DNA of 64,000 nucleotides from Streptomyces graminofaciens. GTDB taxonomy: Bacteria > Actinomycetota > Actinomycetes > Streptomycetales > Streptomycetaceae. The position numbers were made by a program, and so were the translations under genes. Below, piece after piece: positions 1-9,054 of the stretch; the stretch's first letter is position 1, and each line of letters starts with the position of its first letter. Location of the stretch: contig NZ_AP018448.1 in assembly GCF_030294945.1 (NCBI RefSeq), positions 3,596,001-3,660,000 of the forward strand. The letters are read 5' to 3'. The notes below the pieces were generated by a model. It saw nothing but the letters and a program-made list of their open reading frames with translations, did not search any database and had not been told where the DNA came from.

Positions 1-588
1 CTGCGGTCCGCCGACGGCGGCCAGGTCGAGATCGCCGGGAAACGGCCGCGGCCGGGAAGCGTGCCCGCCGCGCTCGCCGCGGGCGCCGGGTTCGTGCCCC
101 AGGACCGGCACCACCAGGGCTTCGTCCCGGACCTGTCGATCGCGGACAACGCCACGCTGTCCGTGCCCCACCGGCTCGGCCGGAACGGGTTCCTCAGCAG
201 CCGCAGCCGGGACCGGCTCGCCGAGGACATGATCGAGAACCTGGCGATCAAGACACCCGGCCCCGAGCTGCCCGTCTCCTCCCTGTCCGGGGGCAACCAG
301 CAGAAGGTCGTCATGGCCCGTGCCCTCGCCGACGACCCCCGGCTGCTGGTCCTGATCAACCCGACCGCGGGGGTGGACGTGCGCTCCAAGGAGTTCCTCC
401 TCGGCAAGGTCGAGGAGACCGCGGACACCGGAACCGGAGTGCTCATCGCCTCCGACGAACTCGACGACCTGCGGATGTGCGACCGGGTCCTGGTGATGTT
501 CCAGGGCCGGGTGACCTCGGAGATCGCCCGCGGCTGGCACGACCACGACCTCGTGGCCGCGATGGAAGGAGTGGACCTCAATGCCTGA
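1..588 (+). CDS. Sugar ABC transporter ATP-binding protein, C-terminal part (5' end outside window)
   Basis: This frame is open from the first base, so the gene begins upstream. The roughly 195 residues seen match the second nucleotide-binding domain of RbsA/XylG-type sugar importers: a Q-loop-like FVPQDR near the start, the signature LSGGNQQKVVMARAL, and the D-loop/H-loop region (GVLIASDEL). It would supply energy for sugar uptake at the inner face of the membrane. The Walker B region reads LLVLINPTAGVDV where the family usually has LDEPT, so the catalytic Glu is Asn and the preceding Asp is Ile. The second domain of these tandem ATPases is often the weaker one, so the protein may still work. 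The stop overlaps the permease start by 8 bp. The downstream genes point to L-fucose or a similar sugar as substrate. Confidence 0.9.
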   Translation: MRSADGGQVEIAGKRPRPGSVPAALAAGAGFVPQDRHHQGFVPDLSIADNATLSVPHRLGRNGFLSSRSRDRLAEDMIENLAIKTPGPELPVSSLSGGNQQKVVMARALADDPRLLVLINPTAGVDVRSKEFLLGKVEETADTGTGVLIASDELDDLRMCDRVLVMFQGRVTSEIARGWHDHDLVAAMEGVDLNA

Positions 589-1624
589 AACCGTCCTCGC
601 GGACACCCCCGCGCCCAAGGCCGCCGAGCCGGGGGCCAGGCGGACCGCGCTGTTCGGCGGCCGCATACCCCTGGCCCGGCTGCGCGACCTCGCGCTGGTC
701 CCCGCGATCGTGGTCATCGCGATCGTCGGTCAGATCGTCAACCCGGTCTTCCTGCAGGCCGACAACCTCATCAACGTCCTGCAGACCATGTCCGAGATCG
801 CCCTGCTGGTCCTCGCCCAGACGATGATCCTGATCGTCAAGAAGATGGACCTGTCGCTGGAGTCCACCATGGGCCTCGCGCCCGGCGTCGCGGCCTGGCT
901 GGTCGTACCGACCGGCGCCGGACACGGACTCGGGCTCCTCCCCGGCGCCTGGGCGATCCCCGTCACGCTCGCCGTGGGCGCGCTCATCGGCGTGATCAAC
1001 GCCCTGCTGATCATCCGCTTCGGCCTCAACGGCTTCATCGTCACCCTCGGCATGCTGATCGTGCTGCGCGGTGTCCTGACGGGCATCTCCGGCGGCCAGA
1101 CCTTCTTCCAACTGCCGCAGTCGATGCTCTACCTGGGCACGGCCCAGTGGTTCGGAATGCCGGCCTCCATCTGGCTCTGCCTCACCCTGTTCGCCGTCGC
1201 CGTCGTCGTCCTCGGCTGGACCAGCTTCGGCCGCTCGCTGTACGCCATCGGCGGCAACGTCGACGCGGCGAAGGCGGCCGGCATCCGCACCGATCGGGTG
1301 CTGTGGATCGTCATCGTCACCGGCAGCCTGCTCGCCGCCCTCGCCGGGCTGCTGCTGTCCGGGCGACTCGCGTCCGTGGCGTCCGCGCAGGGCAACGGCT
1401 ACATCTTCACCGTCTTCGCCGCCGCCGTGATCGGCGGGATCAGCCTGAACGGCGGCAAGGGCACCATGTTCGGCGCCTTCAGCGGCATCCTGCTGCTCTT
1501 CATGATCCAGAACGTGCTCACCCTGGCAGGCGTCCCCGCCCAGTGGATCGGCGCCCTCAACGGCCTGATCATCCTGGTCGCGCTGATGATCTCGCGCATC
1601 ACGGGCGGCAAGGTCCAGGAGTGA
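581..1624 (+). CDS. Sugar ABC transporter permease, RbsC family
   Basis: This 347-residue integral membrane protein has about nine to ten hydrophobic segments after a short cytoplasmic N-terminus. It shows the conserved loop of BPD_transp_2 permeases ([15 protein letters not shown] and a later [19 protein letters not shown] coupling region that contacts the ATPase). It forms the channel of the importer whose ATPase ends at 588; ATG at 581 overlaps that stop, so the two are translationally coupled. The solute-binding protein is not in the window and presumably lies upstream. The 109-bp gap to the dehydratase gene shows no clear terminator, so transport and catabolism are likely cotranscribed. 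The substrate is inferred only from context. Confidence 0.93.
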   Translation: MPETVLADTPAPKAAEPGARRTALFGGRIPLARLRDLALVPAIVVIAIVGQIVNPVFLQADNLINVLQTMSEIALLVLAQTMILIVKKMDLSLESTMGLAPGVAAWLVVPTGAGHGLGLLPGAWAIPVTLAVGALIGVINALLIIRFGLNGFIVTLGMLIVLRGVLTGISGGQTFFQLPQSMLYLGTAQWFGMPASIWLCLTLFAVAVVVLGWTSFGRSLYAIGGNVDAAKAAGIRTDRVLWIVIVTGSLLAALAGLLLSGRLASVASAQGNGYIFTVFAAAVIGGISLNGGKGTMFGAFSGILLLFMIQNVLTLAGVPAQWIGALNGLIILVALMISRITGGKVQE

Positions 1625-1733
1625 CTCCGGACGGCCGTCGCCGGACACACCGTGCCGGCACGGCCGCCGGACCCCCGTTCTTCCCCCGTCTCGTCGCAGG
1701 GCCTGTTCGCCCCCTGCTCGCACAGGAGTTGCC

Positions 1734-3059
1734 ATGTCGTCCTCTGAATCCGCCTCCGCCCGCATCACCGCCCTGGACGTCCTCGACGTACGTTTCCCCA
1801 CGTCCGAGCATCTGGACGGGTCGGACGCGATGAACCCCGAACCCGACTACTCGGCCGCCTATGTCGTCCTGCGCACCGACGCGGCCGACGGGCTGGAGGG
1901 CCACGCCCTGGCCTTCACCACCGGCCGCGGCAACGACGTGCAGGCAGCCGCCATCGCGGCCCTGGCCCCGCACGTGGTGGGTCTGTCCGTCGAGGAAGTC
2001 TGCGGTGACCTCGGCGCGTTCTCCCGCTCCCTTGTGCACGATCCCCAACTGCGCTGGCTGGGACCGGAGAAGGGCGCCATCCACATGGCCACCGGCGCGG
2101 TGGTCAACGCCGCGTGGGACCTCGCCGCCAAGCGGGCCGGCAAGCCCGTCTGGCGCTTCCTCGGCGAGATGCCGCCCGAGGAACTGGTCGCCCAGGTCGA
2201 TTTCCGCTGGCTCAGCGACGCCCTCACCCCCGAGGAGGCGCTGGAGATCCTCCAGCGTGCCGAACCGGGCCGCGAGGAGCGCGTCGCCCGTCTGCTGGAG
2301 CGCGGTTACCCCGCCTACACCACCACCCCCGGCTGGCTCGGCTACTCCGACGAGAAGCTCTCCCGCCTCGCCCGGGAGGCCGTCGCGGACGGCTTCACCC
2401 AGATCAAGCTGAAGGTGGGCGCGTCCCTGGAGGACGACGTACGGCGGATGCGCACCGCCCGAGAGACGGTCGGCGACTCCATCCGTATCGCCGTCGACGC
2501 CAACCAGAGATGGGACGTCCAGCCCGCCATCGACTGGATGAGCGCCCTCGCCCCCTACCAGCCGTACTGGATCGAGGAGCCGACCTCACCCGACGACATC
2601 CTCGGCCACGCCGCCGTCCGCCGGGCCGTGACCCCGATCAAGGTCGCCACCGGTGAGCACATCGCCAACCGGGTCGTCTTCAAGCAGCTGCTCCAGGCGG
2701 GCGCCGTGGACATCGTGCAGATCGACTCCGCGCGGGTCGGCGGGGTCAACGAGAACCTCGCGATCCTGCTGCTCGCCGCGAAGTTCGGCGTGCCGGTCTG
2801 CCCGCACGCGGGCGGGGTGGGCCTGTGCGAGATGGTCCAGCACCTGTCGATGTTCGACTACGTCGCCGTCTCCGGCACGCTCGAGGACCGCGTCATCGAG
2901 TACGTCGACCACCTGCACGAGCACTTCGTCGACCCGGTACGCGTCTCCGACGGCCACTACCTCGCGCCCACCCTGCCCGGCCTGAGCGCGGAGATGCACC
3001 AGGAGTCGCTCAAGGAGTACACCTACCCCGACGGCCCGGTCTGGTCCGCCCGTGTCTGA
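1734..3059 (+). CDS. fucD: L-fuconate dehydratase, enolase superfamily
   Basis: The 441-residue protein has the capping domain of mandelate-racemase-type enolases followed by a barrel. The barrel carries the base lysine in QIKLKVG, metal ligands in [16 protein letters not shown] and GEHIANR, and the second-half histidine in CPHAGGVG. The block [15 protein letters not shown] and the overall length match the L-fuconate dehydratase group (bacterial FucD, vertebrate ENOSF1) rather than the shorter gluconate or mandelate subgroups. It removes water from L-fuconate to give 2-keto-3-deoxy-L-fuconate. The ATG at 1734 follows CAGGAG-like sequence. It overlaps the next gene by 8 bp. Specificity for the L-fuco configuration is a family inference supported by the neighbouring FucU and fucose dehydrogenase-like genes. 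Confidence 0.9.
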   Translation: MSSSESASARITALDVLDVRFPTSEHLDGSDAMNPEPDYSAAYVVLRTDAADGLEGHALAFTTGRGNDVQAAAIAALAPHVVGLSVEEVCGDLGAFSRSLVHDPQLRWLGPEKGAIHMATGAVVNAAWDLAAKRAGKPVWRFLGEMPPEELVAQVDFRWLSDALTPEEALEILQRAEPGREERVARLLERGYPAYTTTPGWLGYSDEKLSRLAREAVADGFTQIKLKVGASLEDDVRRMRTARETVGDSIRIAVDANQRWDVQPAIDWMSALAPYQPYWIEEPTSPDDILGHAAVRRAVTPIKVATGEHIANRVVFKQLLQAGAVDIVQIDSARVGGVNENLAILLLAAKFGVPVCPHAGGVGLCEMVQHLSMFDYVAVSGTLEDRVIEYVDHLHEHFVDPVRVSDGHYLAPTLPGLSAEMHQESLKEYTYPDGPVWSARV

Positions 3060-3942
3060 CACCCGGCGTCTGGTGGACGCCCACCACCATGTGTGGGACC
3101 TGGATCACCGCCCCCAGCCCTGGCTGGACGAGCCCGGCCACGAACCGATCCGCCGCTCCTTCGGCACGGCCGACCTGTGCTCGACCGCGACCCGGTCGAT
3201 CGGGGGACGGCGGCTGGGCAGCACAGTCGTCGTCCAGTGCGTCACCTCCGTGGCGGAGACACGCGAACTGCTCGCCCTGGCCGAGCAGGACCCCCTGATC
3301 GAAGCGGTCGTCGGCTGGGTCGACCTGACCTCCCTCGCTATCGCCGACGTACTCGACGAACTGCGGGCCGGTCCCGGCGGCCGGTATCTGCGGGCCGTGC
3401 GACACCTCGTCCAGGGCGAGTCGGATCCGGCGTGGCTGCAACGCCCCTCCGTGGAGTGGGGGTTGCGGAACGTCGGCGAGCGCGGACTGGCGTACGACGT
3501 GCTGATCCGCGACCACCAGTTCGACCAGGCCGTACGGCTCGCCGAACGCCTCCCCGACCTGCCGCTCGTCCTCGACCACGCGGGAAAGCCACCCATCGCG
3601 TCGGGTGAACTGAAGCTCTGGGAAGAGGCGCTGCGGCGACTGGCAGCGCACCCCCAGGTGTACTGCAAGGTCTCGGGCCTGGTCACGGAGGCCGACCACC
3701 GGACGTGGACGACCGACGACATCCGCCCGGTGTGGGACGTGCTGCTGTCCGCCTTCGGCGCCGACCGGCTGATGTTCGGCTCGGACTGGCCGGTCTGCGT
3801 CCTCGCGGGCGGCTGGAACCAGTGGGCCGCCACCGTCGAGGACCTGCTCGGCGACTGCTCCGCCGCCGAGACCGACGCGATCCTCGCCGGCACCGCGACC
3901 GGCTTCTACCACCTGAACTCCCTCGCACCTACAGCCCTTTGA
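3052..3942 (+). CDS. Amidohydrolase-family lactonase, probable L-fuconolactonase
   Basis: This 296-residue protein of the amidohydrolase 2 family (2-pyrone-4,6-dicarboxylate lactonase-like barrel) has the N-terminal metal site [10 protein letters not shown], a central VLDHAGKPP, and the C-terminal aspartate motif FGSDWPVC. Family members next to fuconate dehydratases hydrolyse L-fucono-1,4-lactone to L-fuconate, which is the step needed between the dehydrogenase at 8026 and the dehydratase at 1734. The start is GTG inside the 3' end of the dehydratase gene (8-bp overlap). L-rhamnonolactonase activity is the main alternative, since those enzymes share the fold, but the dehydratase next door is of the fuconate type. 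Confidence 0.87.
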   Translation: MSDTRRLVDAHHHVWDLDHRPQPWLDEPGHEPIRRSFGTADLCSTATRSIGGRRLGSTVVVQCVTSVAETRELLALAEQDPLIEAVVGWVDLTSLAIADVLDELRAGPGGRYLRAVRHLVQGESDPAWLQRPSVEWGLRNVGERGLAYDVLIRDHQFDQAVRLAERLPDLPLVLDHAGKPPIASGELKLWEEALRRLAAHPQVYCKVSGLVTEADHRTWTTDDIRPVWDVLLSAFGADRLMFGSDWPVCVLAGGWNQWAATVEDLLGDCSAAETDAILAGTATGFYHLNSLAPTAL

Positions 3943-3960
3943 GAGGAAGGAGGGAACACC

Positions 3961-4398
3961 GTGCTCCTGACCGAACTGCTGCACCCCGGGATCCTCGAAG
4001 CGCTGGCCGGAGCCGGCCACGGCGCCCGCGTCCTGCTCGCCGACGGCCACTACCCCGCGAGCACCGCCATCGGCGACCGTGCCCGGACCGTCCACCTCAA
4101 CCTGACCCCCGGCCTGCTGGACGTCACCACTGTGCTCGACGTCCTGCTGAGCGCCCTGCCCGTCGAGTCGGCCCACGTGATGGTGCCGCCCGAGGACGAA
4201 CCGGAACCGCCGGCCATCGCCGAGTACCGCGCACGTCTGACGCCCGCCCCGGTCGACACGCTCGGCCGCTTCGAGTTCTACGACGCCGCCCGCTCCCCCG
4301 ACCTGGCGCTGGCGATCGTCACCGCCGACATCCGCACCTACGCCAACCTGCTGCTGACCATCGGCGTCCGCGCAGAAGGGACCCTGAGAACACGATGA
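3961..4398 (+). CDS. fucU: L-fucose mutarotase, RbsD/FucU family
   Basis: The 145-residue protein carries the RbsD/FucU signature: an N-terminal LLHPGILEALAGAGHG helix, the catalytic histidine motif ADGHYPA, and a C-terminal IVTADIRTYANLLLTIG strand. FucU proteins interconvert the alpha and beta anomers of L-fucose so that dehydrogenase or isomerase receives the right anomer. The GTG start at 3961 follows a strong ribosome-binding site (AGGAAGGAGGG) 5-6 bases upstream. The stop overlaps the ATG of the next gene as ATGA. It is the best single indicator in the window that the operon handles L-fucose or a stereochemically similar sugar; RbsD-like pyranase activity on another sugar is a less likely alternative. 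Confidence 0.9.
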   Translation: MLLTELLHPGILEALAGAGHGARVLLADGHYPASTAIGDRARTVHLNLTPGLLDVTTVLDVLLSALPVESAHVMVPPEDEPEPPAIAEYRARLTPAPVDTLGRFEFYDAARSPDLALAIVTADIRTYANLLLTIGVRAEGTLRTR

Positions 4399-5447
4399 CA
4401 CTCGCCGTCCGTTACACGGCCGCCCGCACCCTGGACACGGCTCCCGCACTCAGTGCGCCGCCCGGACCCGGCGAGGTGGAACTGGCCCCCGCCTACGTCG
4501 GCATCTGCGGCACCGACCTGCACATCTTCCACGGCGACATGGACGCCCGGGTCGACACGCCCGCCGTTCTCGGGCACGAGATGTCGGGCCGTGTCGTGAG
4601 CGTCGGCCCGGGCGTGGAGGGCTGGGCTCCCGGTGACGCGGTGACCGTGATGCCGCTGCGCTGGGACGACACCTGCCCGGCCTGCCAGGCCGGTCACCAG
4701 CACGTCTGCCAGAACCTGGACTTCATCGGCATCGACTCCCCCGGTGCGATGCAGCAGCGCTGGACCGTGCCCGCCACCACCCTGATCCGGCTGCCCGAAG
4801 CCCTCGCCCTGGACCGGGCCGCGCTCGTCGAACCAACAGCGGTCGCCGTGCACGACGTGGGCCGGGCCGGAGTGAAGGAGGGCGAGCGGGTCGTCGTGGT
4901 CGGCGGCGGGCCCGTCGGCATCCTGATAGCGCTGGTCGCGCGGGCCGCCGGAGCCGACGTACGCATCGCCGAACTCAGCGCCCACCGGCGCGCGCTCGCC
5001 GAGGAGTCGGGGCTGACCGCCTGGGACCCGGCCGTGGACGACGTGCCCGAGCTGGTCCGCGAGTGGACCGGGGACGCGGGCGCGGACGTCGCCTTCGAGG
5101 TGTCCGGCGCCGCGGCCGGCGTCGGCACGGCGGTCGAGGTGCTCGGAGTGCGCGGCCGGCTGTGCCTCGTCGCCATCCACCCCCGGCCTCGCGAGATCAA
5201 CCTGCACCGCTTCTTCTGGCGCGAACTCACCCTCGTCGGCGCCCGGTTGTACGACCGTTCCGACTTCGAGAAGGCGGTGGCGCTCGTCGCCGACGGCACC
5301 GTTCCGGCCGACCGGCTCATCAGCAAGGTCGTGCCACTCACCGAGGCGCCCGCCGCGTTCGAGGCGCTGGAGGCGGGCGGCGACGTGATGAAGATCCTCG
5401 TGGACTGCACCGACGAGAGCGACGACGCTCAGGGAGCCGCCGTATGA
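4395..5447 (+). CDS. Zinc-dependent MDR alcohol/polyol dehydrogenase
   Basis: This 350-residue medium-chain dehydrogenase has the catalytic zinc ligands in GICGTDLHIFHGD and GHEMSGRV and a Rossmann motif VVVVGGGPVGILIA. Its structural zinc lobe is incomplete: CPACQAGHQHVC keeps three cysteines, while the position of the first is Asp. It resembles sorbitol, threonine and galactitol dehydrogenases. In this operon it could oxidise the free sugar, the 2-keto-3-deoxy acid, or lactaldehyde made by aldolase cleavage; the sequence does not decide. A longer reading frame extends upstream of 4395, but the ATG at 4395 fits the family N-terminus and forms an ATGA overlap with fucU. The 3' end overlaps the SDR gene in the same way. 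Confidence 0.87.
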   Translation: MTLAVRYTAARTLDTAPALSAPPGPGEVELAPAYVGICGTDLHIFHGDMDARVDTPAVLGHEMSGRVVSVGPGVEGWAPGDAVTVMPLRWDDTCPACQAGHQHVCQNLDFIGIDSPGAMQQRWTVPATTLIRLPEALALDRAALVEPTAVAVHDVGRAGVKEGERVVVVGGGPVGILIALVARAAGADVRIAELSAHRRALAEESGLTAWDPAVDDVPELVREWTGDAGADVAFEVSGAAAGVGTAVEVLGVRGRLCLVAIHPRPREINLHRFFWRELTLVGARLYDRSDFEKAVALVADGTVPADRLISKVVPLTEAPAAFEALEAGGDVMKILVDCTDESDDAQGAAV

Positions 5448-6205
5448 CCTCCTTCGACCTCACCGGAAAGCTCGCCGTCGTCACCGGGGCCCGGCGCGGC
5501 ATCGGCCGGGCCATGGCCCGCGCGCTCGCCGAGGCCGGCGCGGACGTCATCGGCGTCAGCGCCACGCTGGAGGAGTCCGGCAGCGACATCGAGAAGGACG
5601 TCGTCGCCGCGGGCCGCGCCTTCGAGGCCATCCGCACCGACTTCGCCGACCCCGAGGCCGTACGTGCCCTGGGCGCGGACCTCGCGGGGCGGGAACGGCC
5701 GGTGGACATCCTGGTCAACAACGCGGGCACCATCCGTCGCGCCCCGGCCGCCGAACACACCGACGCCGACTGGGAGTTGGTCCTCCAGGTCAATCTCAAC
5801 GCGCAGTTCGCCCTCACCCGGGCCGTCGGCGCGGCGATGGTGGCACGCGGCCAGGGGAAGATCATCTTCACCGCGTCGCTGCTCAGCTTCCAGGGCGGCA
5901 TCACCGTGCCCGGCTACACCGCCGCCAAGCACGGCGTGACCGGTCTGACCAAGGCGCTGGCCAACGAGTGGGCTCCGCACGGCGTCAACGTCAACGCCAT
6001 CGCCCCGGGCTACATCGCCACCGACAACACCCAGGCCCTCCAGGACGACCCGGCACGCAGCAAGGCGATCCTGGAGCGTATCCCGGCCGGACGCTGGGGC
6101 AGCGCGGACGATCTGGCGGGCGCCACGGTCTTCCTCGTCTCGGACGCCGCCGCCTACGTCCACGGCACCGTACTGCCCGTCGACGGCGGATGGCTGGGCC
6201 GATGA
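5444..6205 (+). CDS. SDR family dehydrogenase, probable 2-keto-3-deoxy-L-fuconate dehydrogenase type
   Basis: The 253-residue classical short-chain dehydrogenase shows the cofactor motif GARRGIGRA, the NNAG strand, a catalytic Ser in FTASLLSF, and YTAAK as the Tyr-Lys pair, ending with PVDGGWLGR typical of this family. Its closest named relatives by pattern are KduD-like 2-deoxygluconate 3-dehydrogenases and the 2-keto-3-deoxy-L-fuconate dehydrogenase of non-phosphorylative fucose pathways, which oxidises C4 before hydrolysis to pyruvate and lactate. It overlaps both neighbours by four bases (ATGA), so it is firmly part of the operon. The hydrolase that would follow such an oxidation is not seen in the window, whereas an aldolase is, so the actual branch remains open. 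Confidence 0.85.
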   Translation: MTSFDLTGKLAVVTGARRGIGRAMARALAEAGADVIGVSATLEESGSDIEKDVVAAGRAFEAIRTDFADPEAVRALGADLAGRERPVDILVNNAGTIRRAPAAEHTDADWELVLQVNLNAQFALTRAVGAAMVARGQGKIIFTASLLSFQGGITVPGYTAAKHGVTGLTKALANEWAPHGVNVNAIAPGYIATDNTQALQDDPARSKAILERIPAGRWGSADDLAGATVFLVSDAAAYVHGTVLPVDGGWLGR

Positions 6206-6837
6206 GCGACACCGACGACCTGGCCTGCGTCCTGGCGGGCGCCCGGCTCATGCCGGTGCTGACCGTGCCGGACGCCGACGTGGCGGCGCCGCTGGCCGCC
6301 GCGCTCGTCGCGGGCGGCGCCCGGTGCGCCGAGGTCACCTTCCGCACCCCCGACGCCGAGCAGGTGCTCAAGGCGATGGCGGCGCACGGCGGGCTCACCG
6401 TCGGCGCCGGCACGGTCCTCACCCCCGAGCAGGCGGAGCGGGCCGTGGCTGCGGGCGCCCGCTTCGTGGTCTCCCCCGGGTTCGACGGGGACGTCGTCGC
6501 GAAGTGCCGGGAGCTGGGCGTGCCGGTGGTACCGGGTGTCGCCACCGCCACCGAGCTGATGAGGGCCCTGCGGGCTGGTGTGGACACGGTCAAGCTCTTC
6601 CCTGCCGAGCCCCTCGGCGGCCTGCGGACCCTGCGGGCGCTCGCCGCGCCCTTCCCCCAGGCACGTTTCGTGCCGACCGGTGGAATCGGCGCGGACCGGC
6701 TGACCGACTACCTCGCCGAGCCGGCGGTCGTCGCCGTCGGCGGCAGTTGGATGGCGACCTCCGCGCACCTGGAGCGGGGCGACTTCGACGAGATCCGCCG
6801 GCTGACCGCCGAAGCCGTGGAGAGGAGCGCGCCGTGA
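6202..6837 (+). CDS. eda: 2-dehydro-3-deoxyphosphogluconate (KDPG)-type aldolase
   Basis: The 211-residue class I aldolase has the KDPG/KHG family landmarks: catalytic Glu in CAEVTFRT, VGAGTVLTPEQ, the FVVSPGFD strand, the Schiff-base lysine in DTVKLFPAE, and FVPTGGIG near the C-terminus. It splits 2-keto-3-deoxy-sugar acids (normally 6-phosphates) to pyruvate plus an aldehyde. With 2-keto-3-deoxy-L-fuconate as substrate the second product would be lactaldehyde. ATG at 6202 overlaps the SDR stop, and the stop overlaps the kinase GTG. Whether the natural substrate is phosphorylated depends on the kinase that follows; L-fucose-derived acids lack a C6 hydroxyl. Confidence 0.9.
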   Translation: MSDTDDLACVLAGARLMPVLTVPDADVAAPLAAALVAGGARCAEVTFRTPDAEQVLKAMAAHGGLTVGAGTVLTPEQAERAVAAGARFVVSPGFDGDVVAKCRELGVPVVPGVATATELMRALRAGVDTVKLFPAEPLGGLRTLRALAAPFPQARFVPTGGIGADRLTDYLAEPAVVAVGGSWMATSAHLERGDFDEIRRLTAEAVERSAP

Positions 6838-7901
6838 CCGACGTGGTGGCGCTCGGCGAGGTGATGCTCCGCTTCGATCCGGGCGAGGGACGGATCCGCA
6901 CCGCCCGCACCTTCCAGGTGTGGGAGGGCGGCGGCGAGTACAACGTCGTGCGCGGGCTGCGCCGCTGCTTCGGATGGCGGACGGCCGTCGTCACCTCCCT
7001 CGCGGACAACGCGGTCGGGCGTCTCGTCGAGGACCTGATCCTTCAGGGCGGCGTCGACACGTCACTGATCCGCTGGGTGCCCGAAGACGGCATCGGCCGC
7101 ACCGCCCGCAACGGCCTGAACTTCGTCGAGCGCGGCTACGGCATCCGGGGCGCGCTGGGCGTCAGCGACCGCGCGCACACGGCCGTCTCCCAGCTCGCCG
7201 AGGGGGACGTCGACTGGGACGCGATCTTCGCGGCGGGGCCGCGCTGGTTCCACACGGGTGGCGTCTTCGCCGGCCTGTCGGACACCACCGTGGAGGTCGC
7301 GGACGAGGCGATGGCCGCGGCCCGGCGCCACGGCGTCACGGTCTCCTACGACCCCAACCACCGCCCCAGTCTCTGGGTCGGCCGGGGCGGCGCCGACCGG
7401 GCCCGCGAGGTCGATCTGCGGCTCGCCCGGCACGCGGATGTGGTCGTCGGCGCCCTGGGGCTGGCCGGTCCGCGCCCGGGCGACGGGCGGGTCCTCGCCG
7501 ACGAGGTGCCGGACGCGCTCGCCGAGGTGGCGGGACTGGTCCCCTCCGCCAGGGTGCTGGCGACGACCCTGCGCGAGGTGCCCTCGGCCGGTGTCAACGA
7601 CTGGGCCTCGGCCGCCTGGTCACCCGAGACCGGCCTGGTCACCGGCCCCCTGATGCCCGGCCTGCACGTCCTGGACCGCATCGGCTCCGGCGACGGCTTC
7701 GCCGCCGGTCTCATCCACGGCCTGCTGACCGGGGACGGCGTCCGGCCGGGCCGGTTGACGAACGCCTGCCTGGAGCGGGCCCTCGCCTACGGCACCGCGC
7801 ACGGCGCGCTCACCATGACCACCCCCGGGGACGTCTCCATGGCCTCGCTCGCCGAGGTCGAGGCGCTCATGGCCGACGGCTCGGCCGCCGTCAGGCGCTG
7901 A
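6834..7901 (+). CDS. kdgK: PfkB-family sugar kinase, 2-keto-3-deoxygluconate kinase-like
   Basis: This 355-residue ribokinase/PfkB-fold kinase begins VALGEVMLRFDPGEGRI, has the substrate-side motif GGEYNVVRGLRRCFG and the C-terminal anion hole/catalytic motif DRIGSGDGFAAGLIHG, where Asp is the base. The N-terminal pattern fits 2-keto-3-deoxygluconate kinases. In an operon built around a 6-deoxy sugar this is odd, since 2-keto-3-deoxy-L-fuconate has no C6 hydroxyl to phosphorylate. The cluster may therefore also process a 6-hydroxy sugar acid through KDPG-like aldol cleavage. GTG at 6834 overlaps the aldolase stop (GTGA). Confidence 0.86.
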   Translation: MTDVVALGEVMLRFDPGEGRIRTARTFQVWEGGGEYNVVRGLRRCFGWRTAVVTSLADNAVGRLVEDLILQGGVDTSLIRWVPEDGIGRTARNGLNFVERGYGIRGALGVSDRAHTAVSQLAEGDVDWDAIFAAGPRWFHTGGVFAGLSDTTVEVADEAMAAARRHGVTVSYDPNHRPSLWVGRGGADRAREVDLRLARHADVVVGALGLAGPRPGDGRVLADEVPDALAEVAGLVPSARVLATTLREVPSAGVNDWASAAWSPETGLVTGPLMPGLHVLDRIGSGDGFAAGLIHGLLTGDGVRPGRLTNACLERALAYGTAHGALTMTTPGDVSMASLAEVEALMADGSAAVRR

Positions 7902-7933
7902 CCTGCGACCGGGCCCGACCGCACCACCCGTAT

Positions 7934-8011
7934 CCCCGTAGTCCCCGTAGTCCCCGTAGTCCCCGTAGTCGTAGTCGTAGTCGTAGTCGTAGTCGTAGTC
8001 GTAGTCGTAGT
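7934..8011. repeat. Compound microsatellite: four 9-bp then seven 6-bp units
   Basis: Four tandem copies of ccccgtagt (7934-7969) run directly into seven copies of cgtagt (7970-8011). The tract sits between the kinase stop and the ribosome-binding site AGGAG (8016-8020) of the aldo/keto reductase gene. Length changes by replication slippage would alter promoter-to-RBS distance without touching coding sequence. Confidence 0.95.
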
Positions 8012-8025
8012 CGCTAGGAGCGCAG

Positions 8026-9054
8026 TTGAGGCACCGGACCATCGGACGCCGGAAGATCACGAACACCCCTGTCGAACTCACCGAACTCGGCTTCGGGGCC
8101 TCCGTCATCGGCAACCTGTACCGCGTCACCCCGGTCGAGGACGCGACCGCCGCGGTCGAGGCAGCCTGGGAAGCCGGCATCCGTTACTTCGACACGGCCC
8201 CGCACTACGGCCTGGGCCTGTCCGAGCTGCGCCTGGGCGCGGCCCTGCGGCAGCGGCCCCGCGCCGAGTACGTCGTCTCCTCCAAAGTGGGACGGCTGCT
8301 CGTACCCAACGAACACCCGCGGGGCGTCGACAGCGAGGGCTTCGTCGTACGGGACGACCTGCGCCGCCAGTGGGACTTCAGCCGCGACGGAGTGCTGCGG
8401 TCCATCGAGGCCACGCTGGAGAGGACGGGCCTCGACCGCCTGGACGTCGTCTACCTGCACGACCCCGACGACCACTGGAGGCAGGCCGCCGACGAGGCCA
8501 TGCCCGCCCTGGCGGACCTGCGCGACCAAGGAGTGATCGGTGCGATCGGCGCCGGCATGAACCAGTCGGCCATGCTAGCCCGCTTCCTGCGCGAGACCGC
8601 CGCCGACGTGGTGATGCTCGCCGGCCGCTACACCCTCCTCGACCAGTCGGCGCTGGACGACGTACTGCCCGCCGCACGGGAATCGGGCAAGAGCGTCGTG
8701 GCCGTCGGCGTGTTCAACTCGGGACTGCTGTCACGCGACCGGCCCGCCGAGGGCATGAAGTACGACTACCAGGCCGCCCCGCCCGCCCTGGTCGACCGAG
8801 CCCGGGCGATCGCCGAGGTCTGCGCGGCACACGGGACGACCCTGCCCGCGGCAGCGATCGCCTTCCCGCACACTCATCCCACCGTCACCAATGTCACCCT
8901 CGGCATGCGGACTTCGGAACAGGTCAGACGGAACGTGGAACTCCACCGGCGGTGCGTTCCCGAAGGCCTCTGGGACGAGCTCCGAGCCCAAGGACTGATC
9001 AGGTCGGACGTGCCCGGGGTGGGCGGTAGGGCGAGGAGTTCTCAGTGTCTCTGA
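8026..9054 (+). CDS. Aldo/keto reductase, probable L-fucose (D-threo-aldose) 1-dehydrogenase
   Basis: The 342-residue AKR has the catalytic tetrad in family positions: Asp in RYFDTAP, Tyr in HYGLGLSE, Lys in VVSSKVGRLL and His in VVYLHDPDD. The SSKVGR block is characteristic of the D-threo-aldose 1-dehydrogenase subgroup, whose members oxidise L-fucose at C1 to the lactone, the first step needed here. The start is inferred as TTG at 8026, five bases after AGGAG; there is no in-frame ATG or GTG near the expected N-terminus. A slippage-prone repeat lies just upstream. The 3' end overlaps the GntR gene by 10 bp, so regulator and enzyme are coupled. Confidence 0.87.
   Translation: MRHRTIGRRKITNTPVELTELGFGASVIGNLYRVTPVEDATAAVEAAWEAGIRYFDTAPHYGLGLSELRLGAALRQRPRAEYVVSSKVGRLLVPNEHPRGVDSEGFVVRDDLRRQWDFSRDGVLRSIEATLERTGLDRLDVVYLHDPDDHWRQAADEAMPALADLRDQGVIGAIGAGMNQSAMLARFLRETAADVVMLAGRYTLLDQSALDDVLPAARESGKSVVAVGVFNSGLLSRDRPAEGMKYDYQAAPPALVDRARAIAEVCAAHGTTLPAAAIAFPHTHPTVTNVTLGMRTSEQVRRNVELHRRCVPEGLWDELRAQGLIRSDVPGVGGRARSSQCL

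Noticed and set aside
578..1801. Long minus-strand frame of 407 codons opposite the permease
   Set aside because: Composition (Asp, Gly, Gln, Arg rich) is the antisense shadow of high-GC coding sequence; the permease frame has clear motifs.
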